Of a stretch of DNA of 24,279 nt, positions 1-6,998 are shown piece by piece; within the stretch, counting starts at the first letter, position 1; every line of letters starts with the position of its first letter. Position numbers and translations under genes: made by a program. The notes below the pieces were generated by a model. That model saw only the letters and a list, made by a program, of their open reading frames with translations, was not told where the DNA came from and made no database searches. The stretch is from the NCBI GenBank assembly GCA_964411275.1, contig CAYPKG010000028.1, positions 1 through 24,279 of the forward strand. Reading direction: 5' to 3'. This DNA is from CAYPKG01 sp964411275. GTDB taxonomy: Bacteria > Bacillota > Clostridia > Christensenellales > CAG-138.

Positions 1-396
1 ACCGGGACAGCTTGTTCATTATAGCAATTCCACTTTCCCTTGTCAACTCATTTTGACGCAATTTGTTTAATTAATTATAAGCGGACTTTACTGCCGCCAT
101 CCTAACGAAAATCCTGGCATTTTTTATCGTGTTTAATCGTTTTTCCTTATATATATATGAAAGCCTGAGAAACGGCTTTGCATTGTTTCATATTTTACCC
201 TGCAAAATTCCGAAAAAAGCCTTGTTTCCGCCGCCTTTTTCGGTTACAATCTTTATCAATGGCGCAAAAAAATCCGCAGTCCGCATTGGCGGCGGGATTT
301 CGGTCAAAAACCTATGTTGAACCCAATATCAAAGAGCTATGATATAAGTTCATCTTATGCTATAGCCCTGTAGTTTCACTTAAATCTGGAAGGAGC
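1..396 (+). other. Intergenic leader upstream of pckA
   Basis: No convincing gene lies in this AT-richer stretch. It holds a strong promoter candidate (53-81), a small 6-bp hairpin (AAAGCC at 160-165 with GGCTTT at 174-179), and an 8-bp complementary pair, CCGCCGCC near 230 and GGCGGCGG near 290, with a large loop. If the 53-81 promoter drives pckA, the untranslated leader is over 300 bases. A second, weaker promoter may lie near 317-348 (TTGAAC, then TATGAT or TATAAG at poor spacing). Confidence 0.6.
53..81 (+). promoter_or_regulatory. Candidate sigma-A promoter for pckA
   Basis: TTGACG (53-58) and TATAAG (76-81) are separated by exactly 17 bases. Each box is one base away from the vegetative consensus. 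It points toward pckA, whose start is about 320 bases downstream, with no other plausible gene between. Transcription would start near base 88. Confidence 0.6.
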
Positions 397-408
397 ATGG
401 AAAGTATT

Positions 409-1980
409 ATGAAGGATTACGTCCAGTCTTTAGGCATTATTGCCCCGAAAGCAGTTTATCGCAACCTGACTCCCGCTCAGCTTACGGAAAAAGCGGTTGC
501 CCGGGGAGAAGGCACCCTTTCCAACACCGGCGCCCTCGTGGTCACTACCGGCAAATACACCGGCCGTTCCCCTGACGACCGTTTTGTGGTGGACGTACCG
601 TCCATCCACGGCGACATCGACTGGGGTAAGGTAAACGTCCCCATTTCCCCAGAAAAGTTCGACACGATCTACGGGAAAATGATGGCGTATCTCCAGGGCC
701 GCGAGGTGTTTATATTCGATGGGTTTGCGGGCGCGGACGCCAACTACGGCCTGTCCGTCCGTTTCGTGAACGAGCTGGCCAGTCAAAACCTGTTTATTCA
801 CCAGCTGCTGCTGCGCCCCACTGAGGAACAGCTTGCTTCTTTCGTTCCCGGGTTTACCATCATCGCAGCGCCTGGTTTCAAATGTATCCCAGCGGTGGAC
901 GGCGTCCATTCAGAGGCCGCCATACTCGTCAATTTTGAAAAGCGGATGGTTCTCGTCGCCGGTTCCCAGTATGCGGGGGAAATCAAGAAGTCTGTATTCT
1001 CCGTCATGAACTACCTGCTGCCCAAGCAGGATGTATTCCCCATGCACTGCTCCGCCAACGTGGGTCAGAGCGGGGACGTGGCCCTTTTCTTTGGCCTGTC
1101 CGGCACCGGCAAAACCACCCTGTCCGCAGACCCCAACCGGATGCTCATCGGCGACGACGAGCATGGCTGGAGCAAGGACGGCATATTCAACATCGAGGGC
1201 GGCTGCTACGCAAAATGCATCAACTTGACTCACGAGAACGAGCCTCAAATCTGGGACGCCATTAAGTTTGGCGCCCTGGTAGAAAACGTAGTCATGGATC
1301 CCGAAACCCGGGAGTTCGGTTTCGATGACGCTTCCCTCACAGAAAACACCCGGGTGGGCTATCCCGTGGAGTTTATCCCCAACTGCGTCATTCCCGGCGT
1401 GGCGGGCCATCCCAAAGCGGTTGTATTCCTGACTGCTGACGCCTTCGGCGTGCTGCCTCCAATCTCCAAGCTGGACAAAAACCAGGCCATGTATCACTTC
1501 GTTTCCGGCTACACCTCCAAGCTGGCCGGCACGGAGAGGGGAATAATCGAGCCTCAGACCACATTCTCCACTTGCTTCGGCGCGCCCTTCCTTCCCCTGC
1601 ATCCTTCCGTATATGCGCAAATGCTGGGCAAGCGCATCGATGAGCATGACGCGAAGGTGTACCTCATCAACACCGGCTGGGCAGGCGGCAAATACGGCGT
1701 TGGCTCCCGGATGAAGCTCAAATACACCCGGGCTATGGTCACCGCCGCGTTGAGCGGCACCCTGGACGGCGTAGAGTTCGAGATTGATCCGTATTTCAAC
1801 GTGCTCGTGCCAAAGACCTGCCCCGACGTCCCCAGTGAGTTCCTGCACCAGAAGGAGCTGTGGGCAGACAAGGCGGCGTATGAAGCCACCGCGAAGGATT
1901 TGGCGGCGCGGTTCGTCAAAAACTTCCAGAAATACAGCGACATGCCCCAGCATATTGTAGACGCAGGCCCCAAGGCATAA
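409..1980 (+). CDS. pckA: Phosphoenolpyruvate carboxykinase (ATP)
   Basis: This is cytosolic ATP-dependent PEP carboxykinase, which interconverts oxaloacetate + ATP with PEP + CO2 + ADP. In anaerobes it can serve gluconeogenesis or CO2 fixation toward C4 acids. The nucleotide-binding P-loop GLSGTGKT (residues 229-236) and the metal-binding kinase-2 motif GDDEH (248-252) are intact. The length (523 aa) is normal for bacterial ATP-type enzymes. An in-frame ATG exists at 397, but the ribosome binding site GGAAGGAG (388-395) is only one base before it. The ATG at 409, 13 bases after the site, is therefore the likelier start. A hairpin terminator follows the stop at once, so it looks monocistronic. 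It is convergent with the ribosomal operon. Confidence 0.97.
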   Translation: MKDYVQSLGIIAPKAVYRNLTPAQLTEKAVARGEGTLSNTGALVVTTGKYTGRSPDDRFVVDVPSIHGDIDWGKVNVPISPEKFDTIYGKMMAYLQGREVFIFDGFAGADANYGLSVRFVNELASQNLFIHQLLLRPTEEQLASFVPGFTIIAAPGFKCIPAVDGVHSEAAILVNFEKRMVLVAGSQYAGEIKKSVFSVMNYLLPKQDVFPMHCSANVGQSGDVALFFGLSGTGKTTLSADPNRMLIGDDEHGWSKDGIFNIEGGCYAKCINLTHENEPQIWDAIKFGALVENVVMDPETREFGFDDASLTENTRVGYPVEFIPNCVIPGVAGHPKAVVFLTADAFGVLPPISKLDKNQAMYHFVSGYTSKLAGTERGIIEPQTTFSTCFGAPFLPLHPSVYAQMLGKRIDEHDAKVYLINTGWAGGKYGVGSRMKLKYTRAMVTAALSGTLDGVEFEIDPYFNVLVPKTCPDVPSEFLHQKELWADKAAYEATAKDLAARFVKNFQKYSDMPQHIVDAGPKA

Positions 1981-2008
1981 CGATGTAGGCCAACATAGTG
2001 TATCACAT

Positions 2009-2040
2009 ACGCCCGCCGTTTTTCCGGCGGGCGTTGTTTT
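2009..2040 (+). terminator. Rho-independent terminator of pckA
   Basis: A perfect 10-bp GC-rich stem (ACGCCCGCCG at 2009-2018 with CGGCGGGCGT at 2025-2034) and 6-base loop are followed by TGTTTT. It begins 28 bases after the pckA stop. Confidence 0.85.
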
Positions 2041-2049
2041 GCGAATATG

Positions 2050-2302
2050 AAAAGCGGCTGCCGAAAAAGTTCTTTGGGGATTATCAAGGGGTCGCAACCC
2101 CTTGATGTTCAGCCGAATTCGGCGACATGTGCGGCGAATTCGGAACCAATTTTCATTAGAAAATTGGGTACTTTGCACGTTTTGATGACCGTGAGACATA
2201 GTCGAACAATCAAAACGTGAACCCTCAGAAAAGCGCAAGCTGCGCAGCAGCGGCGGTTTTTTGACAAACTAAAGCGGCTGCCGAGTGTCGACAGCCGCTT
2301 TT
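2050..2302. repeat. Hairpin-rich intergenic element with inverted ends
   Basis: The block is bounded by 11-bp perfect inverted ends, AAAAGCGGCTG (2050-2060) and CAGCCGCTTTT (2292-2302). A 14-base direct repeat, AAAGCGGCTGCCGA, occurs at 2051-2064 and 2271-2284. Inside are successive perfect stems: 2083-2092/2097-2106 (10 bp, loop CGCA), a 12-base palindrome at 2112-2123, 2146-2154/2159-2167 (9 bp, loop ATTA) and 2176-2186/2209-2219 (11 bp). GAATTCGG occurs twice. No ORF is credible. This composition suggests a dispersed, non-coding, MITE- or REP-like repeat. I see no clear target-site duplication, and copy number cannot be judged from this window. Confidence 0.5.
2271..2301 (-). terminator. 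Terminator of the S10-spc-alpha operon after rplQ
   Basis: A 10-bp perfect stem (2271-2280 with 2292-2301) and 11-base loop start 12 bases beyond the rplQ stop. In the minus-strand transcript the stem is followed by a U-rich stretch (CTTTAGTTTG). It forms one end of the hairpin-rich block. Confidence 0.7.
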
Positions 2303-2313
2303 GAATGTTTACG

Positions 2314-2805
2314 TTAGATCAGCTCCAGGATCACCATTTCAGCCGCGTCCCCACGACGGGGGCCGAGCTTCAGTAGGCGGGTGTAACCGCCATTGCGGCC
2401 GTCATACTTGGGCGCGATCTCGCGGAACATCTTCTCCACCACAGGGTGGCGGTTGTCGCCGGTGCGCTCCTTGTACTCGGACTTGCTTTCCTTTTTGGAC
2501 TTAGGCTCCGGCACGTCATACAGATACGACATGATCTGACGGCGGGCATGCAGCTTGCCGGGCATGTCGTTTTCGACTTCCCGCTCCACAATCTGCATTT
2601 TATCGTTGCGGGTCTGCTTGGTGACGGTTTCGGTGTTCTTATATTCACTCACGGCAAGAGTGATCAGTTTTTCCGCGATGGGGCGCACCTCCTTGGCGCG
2701 GGTCTCGGTGGTAATGATTTTACCATTCCACAGTAGCGCCGTGGTGAGATTGCGCAGCATAGCGACGCGCTGATCAGTGGGCTTGCCCAGCTTGCGATTG
2801 GCCAT
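2314..2805 (-). CDS. rplQ: 50S ribosomal protein L17, extended form
   Basis: L17 is a large-subunit protein near the exit tunnel. The N-terminal KLGKPTDQRVAMLRNL (residues 5-20), the LHARRQ segment (85-90) and the C-terminal NGGYTRLLKLGPRRGDAAEM (138-157) are all characteristic. At 163 aa it is clearly longer than the roughly 115-125 aa of Bacillus or E. coli L17. The extra length sits in two places, roughly residues 52-83 and a Lys/Glu/Ser-rich loop at 98-120. The frame is intact through both, so these are real insertions rather than errors. It is the last gene of the operon, 29 bases after rpoA, with GGAGG 8 bases before its ATG. Confidence 0.97.
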   Translation of the reverse strand: MANRKLGKPTDQRVAMLRNLTTALLWNGKIITTETRAKEVRPIAEKLITLAVSEYKNTETVTKQTRNDKMQIVEREVENDMPGKLHARRQIMSYLYDVPEPKSKKESKSEYKERTGDNRHPVVEKMFREIAPKYDGRNGGYTRLLKLGPRRGDAAEMVILELI

Positions 2806-2834
2806 AGTGCTTTCCTCCCTAGTAGAAAATTGCT

Positions 2835-3776
2835 TTATTCTTCGCTGTTGCGCAGCGCCAGGCCCATGGCGGACAGCTTCTGCTGCACTTCCTCGAGAGA
2901 CTTACGCCCGAGGTTTCGGACCTTCATCATCTCTTCCTCGTTACGCTGCACCAGCTCGTCAACGGTGTTGATGCCGGCGCGCTTGAGGCAGTTGTAGGAG
3001 CGGACGGACAGATCCAGTTCCTCGATGGTCATCTCCAGGATCTTTTCCTTCTTGTCCTCTTCCTTCTCAACCATGATCTCTACGCCCTGGACATGCTCCG
3101 TCAGGTTGATGAACAGATCCAGATGCTCCTTCAGGATTTTCGCGGCGAGGGACGCCGCTTCGTCCGGACGGATGGAGCCGGAGGTCCACACCTCCAGCGT
3201 AAGCTTGTCATAGTCCGTAGAAGACCCGACACGGGTGTTGTCTACGATGAAGTTCACCTTATCGATGGGGGTGAAAATGCTGTCCACCGCGATTTCGCCA
3301 ATGGGCATGCCGGGGCGCTTGTTGCGCTCAGCAGGCACATAGCCGCGGCCGCGGTCCAGCATGATCTCCATATAAAGCCGCCCATTCTCGTTGATCTCTG
3401 CGATGTGCAGCTCGGGATTGATGATCTCAATGTCCGAGTCTGGGAGGATGTTCCCAGCTGTCACTTCGCACGGGCCGGCCATATCGATGATGACCTTCTT
3501 GGGCTGATCGGAATGCAGGCGGAGACAGAGTTCTTTCAAATTCAGAACGATCTCCGTAACATCCTCTTTCACACCTTCGATGGTCGAAAACTCATGCAGC
3601 ACGCCCTCGATTTTAACCGAGGTTACGGCAACGCCAGGCAACGACGACAGGAGCACCCTTCTCAGAGAATTCCCCAACGTGGTACCAAACCCGCGCTCCA
3701 GCGGCTCCACCACAAACTTCCCGTAGGAGTCCGTCTTCTCAATACACTCAATTCTAGGTCTTTCGATCTCTATCAT
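2835..3776 (-). CDS. rpoA: RNA polymerase alpha subunit
   Basis: The alpha subunit nucleates RNA polymerase assembly and contacts upstream DNA and activators. The N-terminal assembly domain carries GNSLRRVLLSSLPG (residues 35-48). The C-terminal domain carries LDLSVRSYNCLKRAGI (254-269), including Arg259, the equivalent of the UP-element-contacting Arg265 of E. coli. A Lys/Glu-rich linker (about 236-248) joins them. The 313-aa length is standard. The frame is open back to 3809, but AGGAGG lies 7 bases before the ATG at 3776, which fixes the start (MIEIERP). It lies between rpsD and rplQ, the classical alpha-operon position. Confidence 0.98.
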   Translation of the reverse strand: MIEIERPRIECIEKTDSYGKFVVEPLERGFGTTLGNSLRRVLLSSLPGVAVTSVKIEGVLHEFSTIEGVKEDVTEIVLNLKELCLRLHSDQPKKVIIDMAGPCEVTAGNILPDSDIEIINPELHIAEINENGRLYMEIMLDRGRGYVPAERNKRPGMPIGEIAVDSIFTPIDKVNFIVDNTRVGSSTDYDKLTLEVWTSGSIRPDEAASLAAKILKEHLDLFINLTEHVQGVEIMVEKEEDKKEKILEMTIEELDLSVRSYNCLKRAGINTVDELVQRNEEEMMKVRNLGRKSLEEVQQKLSAMGLALRNSEE

Positions 3777-3860
3777 GCAATACCCTCCTTTTCCCGGGGT
3801 CTGGGGCAACGCCCCCTAAAAAAGTCCCTTCGTCCTCCCGCGGCGCGCCGCGATTGGCGC
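3777..3860 (-). other. Structured rpsD-rpoA spacer
   Basis: The 84-base gap is longer than most in this operon. It contains a 14-base GC palindrome (CGCGGCGCGCCGCG, 3839-3852) and a second small inverted pair (GGGGC/GCCCC, 3803-3815). In the transcript there is a TTTTTT run between them, but no hairpin directly precedes that run, so it is not a convincing terminator. An RNA folding role, such as processing or tuning rpoA translation, is possible but unproven. Confidence 0.45.
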
Positions 3861-4487
3861 TTAACGAGAGTAGTACTCGACGATGAGGTGCTCCTCGATC
3901 GTCAGGTCGATGTCGTCACGCTGCGGCATTGCCACAACCTTGCCCGTGAGGTTCTCCGCGTCCAGCTCCAGCCATTTGGGGACCAGCTTGGAAGCGCCCT
4001 GCTCCTTAAGAGCCTTGAGGTTATCCATATCGCGGGACCGCTCCTTGATGGTGATGACATCGCCGACTTTTATGAGGTAAGACGGAATGTCTACCTTTTT
4101 GCCATTGACGCATACATGGCCATGCATGACAATCTGTCGCGACATAGGGCGGCTTTCGCCAAGACCCAGACGGTATATCACATTGTCCAGACGGCGCTCC
4201 AGCAAGCAAAGCATGTTCTCGCCTGTTACGCCACGCATATTTGAGGCCATATCGAAGTATTTCCGGAATTGAGATTCCAATACACCATAGGCCCTGCGGC
4301 ATTTCTGCTTTTCACGCAGCTGGATGCCGTATTCCGACGGTTTGCGGCGGCTCTGGCCATGCATTCCCGGAGGAGTATGGCGCTTGCTGACCGCGCATTT
4401 TTCGCTGTAGCAGCGGTCGCCCTTTAAAAACAGCTTGGTGCCTTCCCGGCGGCAAAGCCTGCAAACGGAACCAGTATATCTTGCCAT
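3861..4487 (-). CDS. rpsD: 30S ribosomal protein S4, zinc-type
   Basis: S4 is a primary 16S rRNA binder that organises the 5' domain and helps decoding fidelity. In some bacteria it is also the translational repressor of the alpha operon. Cys9, Cys12, Cys26 and Cys31 form a C4 zinc site, the 'C+' form. The S4 RNA-binding domain follows (about residues 98-160: LERRLDNVIYRLGL, HGHVCVNGKKVDIPSYLI). Length 208 aa is typical. The ATG at 4487 (MARYTG) is chosen over an upstream in-frame start at 4532 because AGGAGG sits 9 bases before it. The gene lies in the alpha operon between rpsK and rpoA, as in E. coli; in B. subtilis rpsD is a separate gene. Confidence 0.98.
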   Translation of the reverse strand: MARYTGSVCRLCRREGTKLFLKGDRCYSEKCAVSKRHTPPGMHGQSRRKPSEYGIQLREKQKCRRAYGVLESQFRKYFDMASNMRGVTGENMLCLLERRLDNVIYRLGLGESRPMSRQIVMHGHVCVNGKKVDIPSYLIKVGDVITIKERSRDMDNLKALKEQGASKLVPKWLELDAENLTGKVVAMPQRDDIDLTIEEHLIVEYYSR

Positions 4488-4501
4488 AATGGTTTGCCTC
4501 C

Positions 4502-4903
4502 TTAAACTCTTCTGCGCTTTGGCGGACGGCAACCATTATGCGGAATGGGCGTCACGTCCTTAATCATGTTCACCTCAAGGCCGGCGGCCTGGAGCGCGCG
4601 GATCGCGGCCTCACGACCGGAGCCAGGGCCCTTGACGTAAACCTCTACGGTACGAAGGCCGTGCTCCATTGCCGCGCGGGCAGCGGTCTCCGCGGCGCTT
4701 TGCGCAGCGAAGGGCGTGGACTTACGGGAACCCCGGAAGCCCAATCCACCAGCGGACGCCCAGGAAATCGCGTTGCCTGCGGTGTCGGTGATGGTGACCA
4801 TCGTATTGTTGAAGGAGGAACGAATGTGCGCGGCACCGCGCTCAATGTTCTTTTTCTCGCGGCGCTTACGCGTGCCGGTCTTCTTGATCTTACCTTTAGC
4901 CAT
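4502..4903 (-). CDS. rpsK: 30S ribosomal protein S11
   Basis: S11 sits on the 30S platform near the E site and contacts the mRNA Shine-Dalgarno helix region. Its hallmark sequences are all present: AHIRSSFNNTMVTITDTAGN (residues 25-44), GGLGFRGSRKSTPFAAQ, and the basic C-terminus PIPHNGCRPPKRRRV. The N-terminal 20 residues are strongly basic, as usual. Length 133 aa is within the normal range. A GGGGGAG site precedes the ATG. The gaps are 16 bases from rpsM and 14 bases to rpsD. Confidence 0.98.
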   Translation of the reverse strand: MAKGKIKKTGTRKRREKKNIERGAAHIRSSFNNTMVTITDTAGNAISWASAGGLGFRGSRKSTPFAAQSAAETAARAAMEHGLRTVEVYVKGPGSGREAAIRALQAAGLEVNMIKDVTPIPHNGCRPPKRRRV

Positions 4904-4919
4904 TGCTTATCTCCCCCCC

Positions 4920-5288
4920 TTACTTTCTCTTGCCGCCCATGGTGCGCTTGGGCCCCTTGCGGGTACGGGCGTTCTGTTTCGTGCTCTGACCGCGAACCGG
5001 CAGGCCTTTACGGTGGCGGACGCCACGGTAGCAGCCGATCTCCATCAGGCGCTTGATGTTCATGGAAACTTCACGGCGACGATCGCCTTCTACTTTTACG
5101 TTGTGGTCAATATATTCCCTGAGCTTGTTGACATCAGCCTCAGCCAGATCGCGAACGCGAATGTCAGGGTCAACGCCACATGCTGCCACGATTTTGGACG
5201 CGGTTTTGCGGCCGATGCCATAAATATAGGTCAGGCCGATCTCCACGCGCTTGTCTCTGGGCAGGTCTACACCAGAAATACGTGCCAT
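4920..5288 (-). CDS. rpsM: 30S ribosomal protein S13
   Basis: S13 is in the head of the 30S subunit and forms the intersubunit bridges and P-site tRNA contact. The protein starts MARISGVDLPRDKRVEIGL. It has the helix-hairpin region YIYGIGRKTASKI (residues 21-33), the conserved YRGVRHRKGLPVRGQ (89-103) and a basic tail. Length 122 aa is standard. AGGAGG lies 12 bases before the ATG, a slightly long spacing. It is the first gene of the alpha segment and follows the longest intergenic gap of the cluster (5289-5522), which is heavily structured. Confidence 0.98.
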   Translation of the reverse strand: MARISGVDLPRDKRVEIGLTYIYGIGRKTASKIVAACGVDPDIRVRDLAEADVNKLREYIDHNVKVEGDRRREVSMNIKRLMEIGCYRGVRHRKGLPVRGQSTKQNARTRKGPKRTMGGKRK

Positions 5289-5522
5289 ATGGGTACTACA
5301 CCTCCTGTAATATTCGGGTCAATCATGTATCTATCGATCCCGCCGGAAAGCACGCACTTTAGGCGTACCAGCCGCTCCGGCAGGGTGTTTTTAGGGATAC
5401 TGCTAAGCGAGGGCGCTTGGGAACAACTGTGGAAATCCTTCCGGAATTTCTGTTTTATGTAGAAATCCCAGAAGGATTTCCACCATCCATTTCAGTTCCC
5501 GCTAAGCCCAATCAAAACAGGC
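5289..5522 (-). other. rpmJ-rpsM spacer with a 23-bp mRNA hairpin
   Basis: In the minus-strand transcript, bases 5483-5461 and 5451-5429 form a 23-bp stem containing two G-U pairs, with a 9-base loop. A further 6-bp outer pair is GGGAAC (5419-5424) with GTTCCC (5495-5500). A separate 8-bp stem covers the rpmJ stop (5501-5508 with 5520-5527). A third GCTAAGC copy at 5402-5408 could compete for that pairing. No ORF or tRNA is seen. The position, directly before rpsM, matches where E. coli S4 represses its alpha operon, but no sequence homology is claimed. Confidence 0.7.
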
Positions 5523-5636
5523 TTAGCCCTGCTTCTGCTTATGCTTGGGGTTTTCGCAAATGACCATGACATGGCCCTTGCGCCGGATGATTTTGCATTT
5601 TTCACAAATCGGTTTTACCGAAGGCCTTACTTTCAT
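5523..5636 (-). CDS. rpmJ: 50S ribosomal protein L36
   Basis: L36 is a tiny 37-aa zinc-ribbon protein of the 50S subunit. The translation begins MKVRPSVKPICEKCKIIRRK and ends CENPKHKQKQG. Cys11, Cys14, Cys27 and His32 form the zinc site, so this is the zinc-containing ('C+') paralogue. AGGAGG lies 8 bases before the ATG. It follows infA by 33 bases, the usual spc-operon arrangement. The stop codon is inside an 8-bp hairpin. Confidence 0.97.
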   Translation of the reverse strand: MKVRPSVKPICEKCKIIRRKGHVMVICENPKHKQKQG

Positions 5637-5669
5637 TTTACGTTCCTCCTTGCTCTATTCCGCTCACCG

Positions 5670-5891
5670 TCAGTTTTTCGCGCGCCACGTAATGCGGCCG
5701 CGTGAAAGATCATAGGGTGACAACTCCACCGTTACTTTATCGCCCGGCAGGATACGGATGAAATTCATCCGAAGCTTGCCGGAGATATGCGCCAGGATTT
5801 TATGCCCATTTTCCAACTCAACCTCAAACATAGCGTTGGGGAAAGAGTCGGATACCACGCCCTCTACTTCAATAACATCCTGTTTAGACAA
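5670..5891 (-). CDS. infA: Translation initiation factor IF-1
   Basis: IF-1 blocks the ribosomal A site during initiation and helps IF-2 and IF-3. The protein is a single OB-fold of 73 aa. It contains the family's GVVSDSFPNAMFEVELENGH, HISGKLRMNFIRILPGDKV and LSPYDLSRGRITWR segments. The start codon is TTG at 5891, because no ATG exists nearby in frame. AGGAGG lies 6 bases before this TTG. It lies between the KOW protein gene (14-base gap) and rpmJ. Confidence 0.96.
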   Translation of the reverse strand: MSKQDVIEVEGVVSDSFPNAMFEVELENGHKILAHISGKLRMNFIRILPGDKVTVELSPYDLSRGRITWRAKN

Positions 5892-5905
5892 GCTAGCCCT
5901 CCTTC

Positions 5906-6199
5906 TCAGCTCTCATGCTCCACATTATACCCAAGGTTCAGCAGGCAATTGCGGATCTCCGCGTCAAATACCTGTTTCCCCTCCAAAAGCTTCGTCCTGA
6001 TGTTCTGCGCCGTCGCCGGCTGCAGCCTCAAGTGCTTGCGCTTTTTCTTTTTCGGGCGGTCCAGCTTGCGAAGGCAGCCGTCCGCCACAAAAATATACTC
6101 CGCGTCCTGCACTCCCACCACCAGAAACGAGCGGCCTTTGTCGCGCCCTGCGCGGCTTTCCGCCACGCGGCCTATCAGGTCCAAATCCTGCTCGCTCAT
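5906..6199 (-). CDS. KOW-domain RNA-binding protein (L14e/L6e/L27e-like)
   Basis: This 97-aa protein belongs to the small KOW-domain family that Clostridia often encode between map and infA. The N-terminal half has a KOW-like beta-barrel pattern (GRVAESRAGRDKGRSFLVVG, residues 10-29, with a second strand set YIFVADGCLRKL). It is followed by a very basic patch, RPKKKKRKH (48-56). The fold resembles eukaryotic/archaeal L14e-type ribosomal proteins, so an rRNA or ribosome-associated role is likely, but the exact function is not established. Its ATG overlaps the map stop by 4 bases (ATGA), which implies translational coupling. GGAGGAGG precedes the start inside map. Confidence 0.85.
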   Translation of the reverse strand: MSEQDLDLIGRVAESRAGRDKGRSFLVVGVQDAEYIFVADGCLRKLDRPKKKKRKHLRLQPATAQNIRTKLLEGKQVFDAEIRNCLLNLGYNVEHES

Positions 6200-6990
6200 C
6201 GGCCAGTTCCCTCCTCCTGTGTCAGTGTCAGCAAAAGGGGTTCACCATCCGTGATGGCAATGGTGTTCTCGTAATGGGCGCTTGGCCTCCCATCAGCAGC
6301 GACGACAGTCCAGCCATCCTGGAGGACCCTCACCGCCGCGCCGCCCATGTTGATCATGGGCTCGATGGCCAGTGTCATGCCCGGCTTCAGGCTCAGTCCG
6401 CGTCCAAACATGCGTTCCGGCCTGTAGTTCGGCACATCCGGCGGCTCGTGCATGCGTTTGCCGATGCCATGCCCGACCAGCTCCCGTACCACGCCATAGC
6501 CATGGGCCTGCGCGTGGGCTTCAATCGCGGCGGAAATATCGTAAAGATGATTTCCAGCCCTGGCAAATTCAATGCCCCGAAAGAAGCATTCCCTGGTCAC
6601 CCGCACCAGCTCCCGGGTCTCCTCGGCAACGTTCCCCACCAAATACGTGCGGGCCGCGTCGCCGTGCCAACCGTCGATGATCGCGCCGACATCCACGCTG
6701 ATGATGTCTCCATCCTTCAGCCGGTATGAGCCTGGGATGCCGTGCACCACCTGCTCGTTTACCGAGGCGCAAATGCTTTTCGGGTAACCGTTGTAGTTGA
6801 GAAACGATGCCGTACCATTGCGGCTTTTAATCAGCTCCGCCGCCGCGCGGTCCAACTCATCCGTGGAGACGCCGGGTTTCACCAGCGTTTCCAGCAGCAG
6901 CAGAACCTCCTCTACCACCCGCCCGGCCCGGCGCATCTTCTCGATATCGCCCGGCGTTTTGATGGTCATGGGGATGGTTATGTCCGCCAT
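6196..6990 (-). CDS. map: Methionine aminopeptidase, type I
   Basis: The enzyme removes the N-terminal methionine from nascent proteins. All metal ligands of the pita-bread fold are visible: Asp100, Asp111, His174, Glu210 and Glu241, with substrate-site His83. They lie in DVGAIIDGWHGDAARTY, GHGIGKRMHE and AIEPMINMGG. Length is 264 aa. The frame is open to a TTG at 7002 that overlaps the adk stop (TTGA). The ATG at 6990 is preferred because GAGGT lies just upstream of it and nothing precedes the TTG. Its place between adk and the KOW gene is normal for Firmicutes. Confidence 0.97.
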   Translation of the reverse strand: MADITIPMTIKTPGDIEKMRRAGRVVEEVLLLLETLVKPGVSTDELDRAAAELIKSRNGTASFLNYNGYPKSICASVNEQVVHGIPGSYRLKDGDIISVDVGAIIDGWHGDAARTYLVGNVAEETRELVRVTRECFFRGIEFARAGNHLYDISAAIEAHAQAHGYGVVRELVGHGIGKRMHEPPDVPNYRPERMFGRGLSLKPGMTLAIEPMINMGGAAVRVLQDGWTVVAADGRPSAHYENTIAITDGEPLLLTLTQEEGTGR

Positions 6991-6998
6991 GGTGGACC

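Noticed and set aside
63..80. Rex-like site TTGTTTA-N4-ATTATAA over the pckA promoter
   Set aside because: The left half fits the Rex consensus well but the right half matches only about four of seven positions, so AT-richness is enough to explain it.
129..320. 63-codon + strand ORF upstream of pckA
   Set aside because: No ribosome binding site, composition unlike the neighbouring genes, no family resemblance; it lies in an AT-rich leader.
910..2238. 442-codon minus-strand ORF opposite pckA and through the hairpin block
   Set aside because: It is antisense to a certain gene, its N-terminal part is translated repeat hairpins, and there is no start signal. Long shadow frames are common in GC-rich DNA.
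3777..3809. Upstream start of rpoA giving 11 more residues
   Set aside because: The extra codons contain the AGGAGG site that serves the ATG at 3776, and the extension is not part of the family.
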